Positions 34,575 through 43,398 of a DNA stretch of 64,000 nt are shown here, in pieces. This stretch comes from Candidatus Methanophagales archaeon (GTDB taxonomy: Archaea; Halobacteriota; Syntropharchaeia; Alkanophagales; Methanospirareceae). Each line of letters opens with the position of its first letter. The stretch's first letter is position 1. The notes below the pieces were generated by a model. That model was not told where the DNA came from. It ran no database searches and saw only the letters and a list, made by a program, of their open reading frames with translations. The stretch covers positions 124,001 to 188,000 of the forward strand of contig JANPRD010000002.1 of the NCBI GenBank assembly GCA_024699715.1, in the 5' to 3' direction. A program made the translations under genes and the position numbers.

Positions 34575-35380
34575 GTTATCACCATGTTTTTCACTCTAAT
34601 TGAGCCTGCGAGCATGTTCAAGCCGAGCAGTTCGCCGACTTCGCCTTCAACGCTGATTCTGCCGCCACGCATCCAGTTTCCGACGCCGTTCTCAGCATTT
34701 CCGCACACGAGAATCTCGCCACCGCTCATTCCTTGACCGAGCCAGTGTCCTACATTGCCGAAAACAACAATTTTACCTCCGAGCATTCCTTTGCCGACAT
34801 AATTTCCCGCAGAGCCTCGCACAATTATCTCGCCTGCGAGCATCTCAACGCCGAGAGCGTCCTTCACAGAACCTTCAACAACTATTCTACCGCCACGCAT
34901 CTTTTCTCCGACCCAGTAACCCGCATCACCATCAACAACAATTTCGCCCCCTCGCATCTCTCTGCCGAGACTGCCGAATGCATTTCCCTTTATTTTCAGC
35001 AGTCCTCCTTCCATTTCAGCACCTGCGTAACTGCCGACATTACCCTCAACGAACACGCTCTTACGATTTCTGAACCCAACGAAGTCAAGCGTTAAACTGC
35101 GTAGGTCAAGCACGACCGTTTCCTCACGAATGACGCTCAGAATTGCAGAAAGAAAAATACCGCTCAACGAGAAGAATCGCATTTCCTCAAATTCCTTCAA
35201 GCGACGCAGGAAATAAAAAACGGTCTCCGCATTCAGATTTGCTGGCGGTGGAAGCATGGACAACGCCCGCTCAAACAAGTCCGAAGCCTCGTCCCGCCTT
35301 TTAATTCCGCTCAACCACGCCTCGTAGGCTTCAATAACATCCGACACCGCCACACTCTCTCGCACCTCACCTCGCACCAT
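34553..35380 (-). CDS. FwdC/GltB-type GXGXG beta-helix protein
   Basis: 275 aa. From about residue 105 there are eight consecutive repeats of the form GxxGxxxGxxMxGG (for example GNVGSYAGAEMEGG, GDAGYWVGEKMRGG, GSAGNYVGKGMLGG, GNVGHWLGQGMSGG), the right-handed beta-helix of formylmethanofuran dehydrogenase subunit C and the glutamate synthase alpha domain. The N-terminal 100 residues are helical (VIEAYEAWLSGIKRRDEASDLFERALSML, LRRLKEFEEMRFFSLSGIFLSAIL) and unlike FwdC proper. No other Fwd/Fmd or GltB subunits are near, so it may be an FwdC paralogue of unknown job. The start is uncertain because an AT-rich ATATAAATG sits at the ATG itself. Confidence 0.7.
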   Translation of the reverse strand: MVRGEVRESVAVSDVIEAYEAWLSGIKRRDEASDLFERALSMLPPPANLNAETVFYFLRRLKEFEEMRFFSLSGIFLSAILSVIREETVVLDLRSLTLDFVGFRNRKSVFVEGNVGSYAGAEMEGGLLKIKGNAFGSLGREMRGGEIVVDGDAGYWVGEKMRGGRIVVEGSVKDALGVEMLAGEIIVRGSAGNYVGKGMLGGKIVVFGNVGHWLGQGMSGGEILVCGNAENGVGNWMRGGRISVEGEVGELLGLNMLAGSIRVKNMVITCANQQF

Positions 35381-35432
35381 TTATATTTTTGCTCTTTTTT
35401 ATTAGGAGTGGTGTTCGCAGCGAGCTGGGCGT

Positions 35433-36134
35433 GTGAGCGAGCAAGTGCGTAAGGTTGTTGTTTCGCTTGGCGGAGCGTTCCTCAAGGACGCAGAGAGCAT
35501 TAGAGGGGTCGCAAATGCGTTGAACGAGCTCTCTCGCCTCTCAAAGCTCTGTGTTGTCGCAGGGGGCGGTGAAAGGGCGAGGGAATGCATAGAAATTGCC
35601 CGTGAGCTCGGTGCGAATGACGCAATTTGCGATTACATCGGTATTGCAATCACAAGAATAAACGCAAAACTCCTCATCTTAGCGCTGAAAAATGCATATC
35701 CAGAACCCTTTCAGGACTATCGTGATGCCGCTCAAGCGTTTTACGCCTCAAAAAGAGACGAAAATGGCTTTTGGAAGGTTGTTGTTATGGGAGGAGTGAG
35801 CCCAGGACATACAACAGATGCGGTTGCTGCGATTCTCGCAGAATATTTGAATGCGGATTTGCTCTTGAATGTCACGACAGTCGACGGCGTTTACGAGGAA
35901 GACCCGAAGACGCACCCAAACGCAAGAAAATACGAGAGGCTGACGCCCTCCGAGCTCACAGCGCTCGTGATGCGTAAGGAGATGAAAGCAGGCTCAAGAA
36001 TTGTGATAGACCCTGTTGCTGCGAAAATTATTGAGCGTAGTGGCATTAAAACAGTTATTGTTAACGGCAAAAATCCTGAAAATATTTTGAAGGCATTCAA
36101 AGGTGAGCATGTCGGAACACTAATTGCTCCCTAA
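35433..36134 (+). CDS. pyrH: UMP kinase, archaeal type
   Basis: 233 aa from a GTG start. It phosphorylates UMP to UDP. KVVVSLGGAFLKDAESIRGVANAL, VVAGGGERARECIEIARELGANDAICDYIGIAITRINAKLLI, VVVMGGVSPGHTTDAVAAILAEYLNADLLLNVTTVDGVYEEDPKTHPNARKYERLTPSEL and MKAGSRIVIDPVAAKIIERSGIKTVIVNGKNPENI match archaeal PyrH of the amino-acid-kinase fold throughout. It is divergent from the FwdC-like gene with 52 bases between, so they share a promoter region. Confidence 0.93.
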   Translation: MSEQVRKVVVSLGGAFLKDAESIRGVANALNELSRLSKLCVVAGGGERARECIEIARELGANDAICDYIGIAITRINAKLLILALKNAYPEPFQDYRDAAQAFYASKRDENGFWKVVVMGGVSPGHTTDAVAAILAEYLNADLLLNVTTVDGVYEEDPKTHPNARKYERLTPSELTALVMRKEMKAGSRIVIDPVAAKIIERSGIKTVIVNGKNPENILKAFKGEHVGTLIAP

Positions 36135-36737
36135 CAATTCCACACTTGCACAACTTTCCACACATCAGGGTCAATAAGTGCGGAAACAACCGAAGGACGC
36201 TTTCCTAATTTCGTCCATGTGACGCTAAGCATCGTCTTCGCCGCATAGAATTTCACTGCGGTTTCTGGAAGAATTCTTCTTACTGAGGGTGTCTCCTCTT
36301 CCAAGCCTTTTGCAAACACCAAATTCGCAACTTCCCTCATTTTGAAGTGCAACTGATATGGCTTTTGCTCTTTCCGACGGAGGTATTGCCTCAAGTATAT
36401 ACCCATTTAATACTAAATTACCATCATAAGAGAAATCATAGACATCTGGATATTCACATTCATCCGAAAAGCAAAAAACTTCGATTTCGTAATATCCATT
36501 ATTCTTCTTCACTGATATATTTATGTGGTCATATTCAAGCTTATAGGGTATAATTTCACCCATAACTGCTTCCTTTATGTCATTCTTCTCCGCATCGCTT
36601 AAAGCATCTCCTTGAAATTCCACTTTTGGCATCCATTCCGCCTGCTCTTCCCTCTGCCATTCTTGGACTGTGAAAATTAACAAAACAATAAAAGCAAAAA
36701 ATAGGGAGAGGAGGAGAATTGTTGCCCTTTTCATCAT
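36131..36737 (-). pseudogene. Exported protein of unknown function, broken by one +1 frame change
   Basis: The N-terminal part (36225-36737) starts with a membrane anchor or signal (ATILLLSLFFAFIVLLIFTV), then EAEK-rich and beta-strand segments (YKLEYDHINISVKKNNGYYEIEVFCFSDECEYPDVYDFSYDGNLVLNGYIL) up to AKAISVALQNE. The C-terminal part is one frame over: EVANLVFAKGLEEETPSVRRILPETAVKFYAAKTMLSVTWTKLGKRPSVVSALIDPDVWKVVQVWNC, ending at 36131. The junction is near aaatgagggaagttg (about 36330-36340). No family is recognised. It overlaps the start of the surface-protein gene upstream by four bases (36734-36737), so the two form an operon. Confidence 0.55.
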
Positions 36738-37354
36738 TCTTCCCCGCCTATTGTTATCTTATATTCAATGTCTTCAGCGTCCTTCGGCAGAATTTCAAGC
36801 GTCCAAATGCCAGCAGTTGCATTCTTTACCGTGTATATCTCGGTATATTCCATACTTAGGACCCGATAAATGCCCTCACTCTTCTCCTCCCAAGGCGGCA
36901 GGAAGCCCTTTCCTACGCTGACATGCGCAGTTTTCACTGTTTTTGAGGCTTCAGGCTGCATTCTTTCGCCGAGAGGAGAAACAAGTGTGACACTGAACGA
37001 AGGCTCTACTGGCTCACGCCTGCCGTAATGCCTGTATTCGAACTGTCTTACGGTGATTTCAACGCTGAAATCCTCACCCTGATGCACTTCAAAAGTGTCT
37101 GTGAATGGTGTTGAGGGCTGTTTCCAGACTTCTATGTTCAAATGAACCCTCTGCCTCCACTCTTTTATGGAATCATCGTCTATATTCAAGTTAATAATGC
37201 CCTCATACATGCCTGTTTCGGCAGTGGAAGGCACTTTCACAGTCACTTTCACGGTCGCTTCCGAGTTCGCACCGACAGAAGCAGGAGCGGAAATCGTTAC
37301 CCATCCTTCTGGAATCGCTTGCTCATAACGACCATACACTTCCTCTTCCTTCAA
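36734..37354 (-). CDS. Surface protein with Ig-like (NEW3/COG1470-type) domains, C-terminal part (frame-broken)
   Basis: This part continues the protein that begins at 38009. EEEVYGRYEQAIPEGWVTISAPASVGANSEATVKVTVKVPSTAETGMYEGIINLNID is an Ig-like NEW3-type repeat; a further beta-rich domain follows (TFEVHQGEDFSVEITVRQFEYRHYG through KNATAGIWTLEILPKDAEDIEYKITIGGEE). The junction with the N-terminal part is +1 in a purine tract (gattgaaggaagaggaagtg, about 37340). The ATG at 37354 inside that tract is unlikely to be a real start. Confidence 0.6.
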   Translation of the reverse strand: MKEEEVYGRYEQAIPEGWVTISAPASVGANSEATVKVTVKVPSTAETGMYEGIINLNIDDDSIKEWRQRVHLNIEVWKQPSTPFTDTFEVHQGEDFSVEITVRQFEYRHYGRREPVEPSFSVTLVSPLGERMQPEASKTVKTAHVSVGKGFLPPWEEKSEGIYRVLSMEYTEIYTVKNATAGIWTLEILPKDAEDIEYKITIGGEE

Positions 37355-38009
37355 TCTTCGGATTTATCGCCACTTCTTTGTCCCTCTTGTTCTTTATTTT
37401 TATCTCGTAAGTGCATTCTTTGCCCGCTTCCACCCTATCATGTATCCATGTTGGCATTATTTCTATCTTTGGAGGCTCCCAAATATCCATGGAAAGGTGT
37501 AATGTGTTCACATAATTTGGGTAAAGCTTTGGATAAGGCGTTGGAAATGTGTCATTTGTGAAAGCGATTTGCATGCTGTAATATCCGGTTTCCGCATCTT
37601 TGGGTATTTTCACATTCACTTTGAACTTCTGCTTACCTTTTGCGGGCAACTCCGCACTGCTCGGCGTTACTGTAATCCAGTCCTCTTCGGCGAAATGCTC
37701 ACCGTAAGGCGGAATGACGACCTGCGGGCGCACATTCACCGCCTCGTCCTCCATATTTTTCACATTCACCGTGAATTCCTCTTCCTCGCCGGGCTGCAGG
37801 CGAACATGCTTATGGCTGGGAGAAATCTGCAGTCTCGTGATATTCGCTGCTGCGGGATGTGCTGCTGTTGTCGCATAGCCGAAAGAATGGACTTCTTCCA
37901 CCGGCTCCATTATTGGCTGCGGTGGCAGTGGCGCCACTAAACCAACAGCGGGAAGCAAGCCTGCAAGGAGCAACGCAATCGCCACAACCGCATATCCTTT
38001 CTTATGCAT
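37323..38009 (-). CDS. Surface protein with Ig-like domains, N-terminal part (frame-broken)
   Basis: The signal peptide MHKKGYAVVAIALLLAGLLPAVGLVAPLPP is followed by two Ig-like NEW3-type repeats: LQISPSHKHVRLQPGEEEEFTVNVKNMEDEAVNVRPQV...SAELPAKGKQKFKVNVKIPKDAETGYYSMQIAF, and EIMPTWIHDRVEAGKECTYEIKIKNKRDKEVAINPKIE. Such proteins are secreted or cell-surface and often accompany S-layer or transport functions. The frame runs into GRGSVWSL and stops at 37323; the protein continues one frame over. ATG 38009 is chosen as start because the signal peptide begins there. Confidence 0.65.
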   Translation of the reverse strand: MHKKGYAVVAIALLLAGLLPAVGLVAPLPPQPIMEPVEEVHSFGYATTAAHPAAANITRLQISPSHKHVRLQPGEEEEFTVNVKNMEDEAVNVRPQVVIPPYGEHFAEEDWITVTPSSAELPAKGKQKFKVNVKIPKDAETGYYSMQIAFTNDTFPTPYPKLYPNYVNTLHLSMDIWEPPKIEIMPTWIHDRVEAGKECTYEIKIKNKRDKEVAINPKIEGRGSVWSL

Positions 38010-38094
38010 TCTCATCACCCACAAAAAACTATTATCGCCTCTTATATAAATGGTGAGGAAGTTATCGGTAACTGTTGCGAGCCTCCTATTTCTT

Positions 38095-39795
38095 TCATCC
38101 TCTTACGCTTATTCTTTTGCCCGCTTTCAGAGCATTCTTCAAAAGTTTTCCGAACTCCTTATCCTTTCGCACACGAATGATGCCTTTTCTGCTGACGAAT
38201 GCAGCGAAAAGGAATTCGCCGTCTGCGAACACACGCACATTTCTGCCTTCAAAGCCTTCCGCATGCAAAATGAAAAAGTTGCGTGCCTCTTCAACCTCAA
38301 CCTCCGCCTCCCTCTCCTCCCCTCTCTCCTCCGCAATTTCGTTTTCAACCGAAATCGCCTCCTCCACGCTCTTAATCCTACGCCTCTTCGCTTTCTTCCT
38401 CCGCAGACGCTTCGCTGTTGTTGCCTCCGAAGAAGCAGCACCCGCCCCAACGGGCATAACAACGACCTGCTCCCCGTAGGTGTAGATTTCGTATTCAAGC
38501 GTTTTCGTCTCAAAATCACGAACCTCAATCACAGGTCTCGCCAAATCAGCCTCAAACATACCGTAAGGAACTTTCACCGTGAAGTTCAACTCGTAAACCT
38601 TCACGACCGCACCTGCCTCAATGAAAATAACGGTGTCAACGACTTGCGGTATGATGCCGAGTTCAACTCTGCCTATCATTCTTTGAATGGCATCTATGGG
38701 TCGTGTCGCATGCACGACACCAATCATCCCGACACCTGCGAGGCGCATGTCCGCAAATACTTGGAAGTCTGCGGTCTTCCGCATCTCGTCGTAAATCGTG
38801 TAGTCAGGGCGGACAAGCAGCAATATGTCTGCGGTAAGAGCCATGTTCCCTTCAAGCGGGGCATACTGCGTGACTTCCTCTCGCACTGAAAGGTCACGGG
38901 GACTCTCCATCGTCTTCACGAGAAAACCCCGCTCAATCAGGTAGTCTGCGACACTCGCCGCAAATGTGGATTTTCCAGCACCTGGCGGTCCTGCGATTAA
39001 AATGCCTCTCTGCTTCTCTGTAATCCTGCGCTTCAGCGAAGCACTCAAACCATACTCATCAATCGTGACCTTTGCAACAGGTCGCACCGCTGTGATTTCA
39101 AGCCTGTCCGCAAATGGTCGGTCCGCAATCGCAATACGCAGGTCTCGCATCTGAACAACAGTCGCACCGCTTCGCTCAATTTCAATGCTGCTTTTCTCGT
39201 CCTGACGAGCTGCCTCTAAAATCTCACGAGCAATCTCCCTCAATTCTTCGGCTGAAATCGGCTCATCTGAAAGCTTCTCCAAGCGCAACGCACCTATGCG
39301 ACCCCGCTTCACTAACGGAGGCACACCCTCTCTCAAATGCACACTGCTCACATCATCTGCGAAAAAAAACGACATTATGCGAGTGCTTTCAGGTGAAATC
39401 CGCTCCTTTTCAAGATATTTTGACGGAATTCCTTTCGCAACCGCAACTTCATGCTGCACTTTATCGCTTGTAATGAGTGTTGCCCCCTCTTCTGCTGCGA
39501 TTTTTCTTATAAGATTGTCTATTTCACCGCCACGAGCAAGCCTAATATGCTCAATCTTCGGGCGTTCTCCCGCAAATCTCACCGTTATTTTGTTTTCTCC
39601 GCTACTCGCAAGAGAGAGCAGGCGTTGAACCTCCTCAAGTCCCTTGAAGCCTGAAATCCTGCCGAAGTTCGCTTGCGCCTCCAACTCTGAAAGAGCAGCC
39701 TCTGGAACGATAATCTCACCCTCTATCTCTCCCTGTTGCACCATCTTTGATATTCTGCCGTCCACGAGGACGCTTGTGTCTAAAACGAATTTCAT
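38095..39795 (-). CDS. PIN-domain ATPase PINA-like (PilT-N / VirB11-type)
   Basis: 566 aa. Domain order: PIN nuclease fold (about 1-130: FVLDTSVLVDGRISKMV, acidic residues in EIDNLIRKIAAEEGATLITSDKV), a middle region, then a VirB11/PilT-like ATPase with Walker A GPPGAGKSTFAASVADYL (269-), Walker B-like YTIYDEMRKTADFQVFADMRLAGVGMIGVVHATRPIDAIQRMIGR and VDTVIFIEAG, and a C-terminal KH-like domain. Sulfolobus PINA is a hexameric ATPase that promotes Holliday-junction migration and works with Hjc and Hjm. A basic patch (KRLRRKKAKRRRIK) and an acidic run (EERGEEREAEVEVEE) precede the C-terminal domain. Confidence 0.85.
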   Translation of the reverse strand: MKFVLDTSVLVDGRISKMVQQGEIEGEIIVPEAALSELEAQANFGRISGFKGLEEVQRLLSLASSGENKITVRFAGERPKIEHIRLARGGEIDNLIRKIAAEEGATLITSDKVQHEVAVAKGIPSKYLEKERISPESTRIMSFFFADDVSSVHLREGVPPLVKRGRIGALRLEKLSDEPISAEELREIAREILEAARQDEKSSIEIERSGATVVQMRDLRIAIADRPFADRLEITAVRPVAKVTIDEYGLSASLKRRITEKQRGILIAGPPGAGKSTFAASVADYLIERGFLVKTMESPRDLSVREEVTQYAPLEGNMALTADILLLVRPDYTIYDEMRKTADFQVFADMRLAGVGMIGVVHATRPIDAIQRMIGRVELGIIPQVVDTVIFIEAGAVVKVYELNFTVKVPYGMFEADLARPVIEVRDFETKTLEYEIYTYGEQVVVMPVGAGAASSEATTAKRLRRKKAKRRRIKSVEEAISVENEIAEERGEEREAEVEVEEARNFFILHAEGFEGRNVRVFADGEFLFAAFVSRKGIIRVRKDKEFGKLLKNALKAGKRISVRG

Positions 39796-39838
39796 CCCCT
39801 TCTATTCTCGCTCACTCCTTTATCTCTTTTTTCTTAAA

Positions 39839-39928
39839 TTAAATAAGCGAAGCAAGCACATGCCGCCACCAGACCGCCACCACGACAGACAGCGCAACGA
39901 CAACAAACCGCTTACTTCTCCTCTCCAT
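39839..39928 (-). CDS. Possible 29-residue single-span membrane peptide overlapping topA
   Basis: An ATG inside the last codons of topA opens a frame MERRSKRFVVVALSVVVAVWWRHVLASLI: a positively charged start followed by one hydrophobic segment long enough to span the membrane. The topA stop lies inside it, so translation coupling is possible. No family is known and a chance frame is quite possible. Confidence 0.25.
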   Translation of the reverse strand: MERRSKRFVVVALSVVVAVWWRHVLASLI

Positions 39929-42032
39929 TTTCACTCGCTCCTTCCTTCCAACGCAGGAAATTGCAGAGCGGACAACCGAAATCCCAAACGCTACTGCGTG
40001 AACGCCTCTTTCCTTTTTCGCCACCTTTCGCACCTTTCGCATTCACGATTTTCAGTTTGAGCAGCGAGGGATGCACATCGCAGTGCTCTTCAGTCACGAG
40101 AATTCTGCCTTTTGCGGGCAAAGGAAGCGAGAAAGAGCATTCTGGGAATCTCTCACAGCGGATGAAGCGCTTTCCTCGCCTTGAAGAGCGAATTATTAGC
40201 CTTGAAGAGCATTCTGGACATGCACCGACATACTCATCCGCTCTCCCCGCCTCTTTTAATGCTTCGCCGATTTCCGTCCTGTGCGTTTCCATTTCTTTGA
40301 AAACACTGACGAGCATTTCTCTTGAGGCGGAAACGACTTCTTCCTTTGAGCGAGTGCCTTCGCTTATCTTCTCCATTTCTTGCTCTAACGCCCTTGTCAT
40401 ATCTGCTTTCGTTATCACAGGTGCATATTTGCGAAGTAGTTCAATCAATGCGATTGCCTTTTCAGTCGGCTTCGCAGGGTCTCCACGCAAATATTTCCGC
40501 TCATAAAGCTTTGAGATGATTTCATGCCGAGTGCTTTTCGTTCCTATGCCCAATTCCTCCATCTTCTTCACGAGGCTTGCCTGCGATATTCGTTTCGGCG
40601 GCTCCGTCTCCTTCTCTACAATCTCAACTTTTTCTATTCGCACGGTCTCGCCCTCTCGCAGCGGTGGAATCTTCTGCTCCGCTCTCTTCGCATAAGTGTA
40701 AACGGCGAGAAATCCCGCATTCTTCAATTCTTTGCCACGAGCAACAAGCATTTCGCCCCCAGCAGAGATTTTCACAACCGTGTCTTTCCACACCGCATCA
40801 TCAGAAAGCGTCGCAAGGAAACGCCTCGCAACTAACTCGTAAATTCGCCATTCCTCTTCGCTCAATCTCGCCTCCGCCTCACCACTGCCTCCGCTCTCCC
40901 CTTCTGCCTGCGGAGAAGAAGGCACTGAAACTGGGTGAATGGGCGGGTGGTCAGTCGTCTTTTTCTTTCCTTCCGTGGGCTTCAAACGCTTTTTCCGCAG
41001 AATCTCCTCTGCGTGAGGCTTCAGCGCTGGGATGCGAGTGAGCATTTTCACCTTACCACGAAGGTCAATCGTCGCAGGATAGACGGTGTTGTCTGTGCGG
41101 TGGTATGAAATGAGACCCCGCAAGTAAAGGTTTTCTGCGATGTCCATCGCTCTTTTCGGCGAAAATCCGATTCTGCGAGCGGAAAGAATGAAAGCGGTCG
41201 TGTCAAAAGGCGTCGGTGGCTTCTCCCTTCGTTCTTTCTCACGGACTTCCGCAATTACAGCGGATGAAGCGGCGCTTTTTATCCTTGCGAGTGCCTTCTC
41301 CGCCTCTGAACGCTGCGAGAATTTAGAGGGGTGCTTCGCTTCAAATTTTCCGCCTTCGGTGAGGATGTGTGCGTGAATCTCCCAATACTTTTGAGGCACG
41401 AATGTCGCTATTTCCCGCTCCCTGTCGACGAGGAGTGCGAGTGTCGGCGACTGAACTCTGCCGACTGAAAGGAAGTCCTTGCCGAGTCGCTGTGCTGCGA
41501 GCGAGAAGAAGCGGGTGAGCGTCGCACCCCAAATCAAGTCAATGATTTCACGGGCTTCCGCAGCGGCAGCGAGGTTGAAGTCTATTTCGGTGCGTGAGGC
41601 GAAACTCTCCTTAATATCTTTTTCTGTTATTGCACTGAAGCGCATTCTGTCAACCGCAACAGCGGGATTCACTCGCTTCACGATGCTTAACGCCTCAACG
41701 CCTATTAACTCTCCTTCTCTGTCGTAGTCGGTGGCAATTGTCACCCTTTCAGCTCGCCTCGCAAGCTTCTCAAGCGCCTTCACAACATCTTTCCTTATTG
41801 GAACAGCCACTAAATCAGCATAAATCAACTCGTAAGGGTCTATCCTGCTCCAATTCTTGTATTTTTCGGGGAAATCAAACTGAAATATGTGTCCTCTCAA
41901 ACCTATTACGACCTTATCGTCAAATTCGTATGTGTTAATTCCGCCTACTTTCTTCAATTTCGCCTTACCGCCAGAGAGAATCGCCGCTATTCTCCTCGCT
42001 GCGGTGTCCTTCTCCGTGATTATGCAGTGCAT
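39912..42032 (-). CDS. topA: DNA topoisomerase I (type IA)
   Basis: 706 aa. The Toprim acidic triad DYDRE (D102, D104, E107), the active-site tyrosine Y310 in GLISYHRTDN, LSVGRVQSPTLALLVDRE and GIGTKSTRHEIISKLYERKYL identify an archaeal topoisomerase I or III-like type IA enzyme that relaxes negative supercoils. The C-terminus has a four-Cys zinc motif (CPECSSRLIIRSSRRGKRFIRCERFPEC) and further Cys pairs (CPLC). Between HPVSVPSSP and LSEEEWRIYELVARRFLAT lies a Gly/Ser/Glu/Ala tract (QAEGESGGSGEAEAR, about 40875-40920) that is not part of the domain. Confidence 0.93.
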   Translation of the reverse strand: MHCIITEKDTAARRIAAILSGGKAKLKKVGGINTYEFDDKVVIGLRGHIFQFDFPEKYKNWSRIDPYELIYADLVAVPIRKDVVKALEKLARRAERVTIATDYDREGELIGVEALSIVKRVNPAVAVDRMRFSAITEKDIKESFASRTEIDFNLAAAAEAREIIDLIWGATLTRFFSLAAQRLGKDFLSVGRVQSPTLALLVDREREIATFVPQKYWEIHAHILTEGGKFEAKHPSKFSQRSEAEKALARIKSAASSAVIAEVREKERREKPPTPFDTTAFILSARRIGFSPKRAMDIAENLYLRGLISYHRTDNTVYPATIDLRGKVKMLTRIPALKPHAEEILRKKRLKPTEGKKKTTDHPPIHPVSVPSSPQAEGESGGSGEAEARLSEEEWRIYELVARRFLATLSDDAVWKDTVVKISAGGEMLVARGKELKNAGFLAVYTYAKRAEQKIPPLREGETVRIEKVEIVEKETEPPKRISQASLVKKMEELGIGTKSTRHEIISKLYERKYLRGDPAKPTEKAIALIELLRKYAPVITKADMTRALEQEMEKISEGTRSKEEVVSASREMLVSVFKEMETHRTEIGEALKEAGRADEYVGACPECSSRLIIRSSRRGKRFIRCERFPECSFSLPLPAKGRILVTEEHCDVHPSLLKLKIVNAKGAKGGEKGKRRSRSSVWDFGCPLCNFLRWKEGASENGEEK

Positions 42033-42128
42033 CCCTTCATCTATTGCATCTCCGCTTATAAACGCTCACGACAAAGAAAAAGGCGTTTTCCTTTAATAGT
42101 TTTTTCAGTTTATTTTAAATTTAAAGAA

Positions 42129-42893
42129 ATGGCTCGCCGTTTGATGATTCAAGGGACGGGTTCGCATGTCGGTAAGAGTGTAATTGTCGCGGCATTATGC
42201 CGAATTTTCGCAAACGAGGGATATGAAGTCGCTCCTTTCAAGGCACAAAACATGTCTTTGAACTCTTATGTCACCGCTGACGGTCTTGAGATTGCACGCT
42301 CTCAGGTATTTCAGGCGCTCGCTGCTCGTAAAGAGCCTGTTGTTGAGATGAATCCGATACTTTTGAAGCCGACGAGCGAGAAAGGCGCTCAAGTCATCCT
42401 CAAAGGAAAGCCAGTCGCTCACATGACAACGCAACAATACTATGAATTTCAGCCGAAGGCGGTTGAAGTGGTGAAAGAATGCTTCAAGCGCTTGGACGCA
42501 GAGAACGACATCATCATTATTGAGGGTGCTGGAAGTCCAGCGGAGGTGAATTTGCGTGAAAATGATATTGTTAATATGTTCATTGCGAAGGAATTTAATG
42601 CTCCTGTCATACTTGTAGGTGATATTGAGCGTGGTGGGGTCTTCGCTTGGCTCATAGGAACGCTTGAACTCCTTCAAAAAGAAGAAAGAGAGCTCGTTAA
42701 AGGCTTCATAATAAATAAATTTCGTGGAGATTTGAGCATTTTAAAGCCGGGTTTGGATTTTCTTGAGGCGAAGACGGGGAAAAGAGTTTTGGGAGTGGTG
42801 CCTTTCTTCCACCACATTCGTATTCAGGAGGAAGACTCGCTTTCTGTCAGTGAAAAGTGGCGAAAGCAGAAGGAAGAAGGAGAGCATAGATGA
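42129..42893 (+). CDS. cbiP: Cobyric acid synthase CbiP, N-terminal part (frame-broken)
   Basis: The frame covers the ATP-binding domain: MIQGTGSHVGKSVIVAALCRIFANEGYEVAPFKAQNMSLNSYVTADGLEIARSQ, NPILLKPTSEKGAQVILKGKPV, IIIEGAGSPAEVNLRENDIVNM, VGDIERGGVFAWLIGT, and FIINKFRGDLSILKPGLDFLEAKTGKRVLGVVPFF. CbiP amidates cobyrinic acid side chains (b, d, e and g positions) with ammonia from glutamine. The frame ends in SEKWRKQKEEGEHR; the protein continues one frame over (+1) from about 42880. An AT-rich element (ttattttaaatttaaag) precedes ATG 42129. Confidence 0.85.
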   Translation: MARRLMIQGTGSHVGKSVIVAALCRIFANEGYEVAPFKAQNMSLNSYVTADGLEIARSQVFQALAARKEPVVEMNPILLKPTSEKGAQVILKGKPVAHMTTQQYYEFQPKAVEVVKECFKRLDAENDIIIIEGAGSPAEVNLRENDIVNMFIAKEFNAPVILVGDIERGGVFAWLIGTLELLQKEERELVKGFIINKFRGDLSILKPGLDFLEAKTGKRVLGVVPFFHHIRIQEEDSLSVSEKWRKQKEEGEHR

Positions 42894-42900
42894 GCGTAAT

Positions 42901-43398
42901 ATGCTGAAAATTGCGGTTATTCGTCTGCCACACATATCAAATTTCACGGATTTTGATGCTTTAAGTGCGGAGCCTGATGTTTCTTTGCGATATGTTGTGG
43001 ATGTTGAAGCATTAAGAGATGCGGATGTCATCATTTTGCCGGGCTCAAAGAACACGATTTCAGATTTGCTCTGGTTGAGGGAGCGAGGGCTTGCTGCTGA
43101 AATAAAAAGGGCAGCATCCGAAGGTAAATTCATATTTGGCATCTGCGGAGGCTTCCAAATGCTCACAGCACGCATATGCGATGAGAGCGGTGTTGAGTCT
43201 CCGCTTCGGGAAGTTGAGGGGCTCGCTCTTTTAAATGCAACGACAACATTCCGCAGCGAAAAAATCACTCACAGGGTCAAAGCACGCTCAAACCTTCCGT
43301 TCTTCAAAGGCTTCGTCGAGGGCTACGAAATTCACATGGGCACCTCAAACCTCACGCGCAGATGCGGGAAATGCAAGACACGCCTTCACAATTCTTGA
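42901..43398 (+). CDS. cbiP: CbiP, middle part with class I glutaminase start (frame-broken)
   Basis: MLKIAVIRLPHISNFTDFDALSAEPDV continues CbiP. DADVIILPGSKNTISDLLWLRERGL and FIFGICGGFQMLTARICDESGVESPLREVEGLALL contain the glutaminase region, with the nucleophile Cys in GICGGFQML. The frame ends with EIHMGTSNLTRRCGKCKTRLHNS, at the point where homologues continue toward the last His. The remainder lies one frame over (+1), from about 43360. Confidence 0.8.
   Translation: MLKIAVIRLPHISNFTDFDALSAEPDVSLRYVVDVEALRDADVIILPGSKNTISDLLWLRERGLAAEIKRAASEGKFIFGICGGFQMLTARICDESGVESPLREVEGLALLNATTTFRSEKITHRVKARSNLPFFKGFVEGYEIHMGTSNLTRRCGKCKTRLHNS

Noticed and set aside
38050..38889. 279-residue plus-strand frame opposite PINA
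   Set aside because: The minus strand encodes a complete conserved PIN-ATPase; the plus frame has no domain and biased composition.
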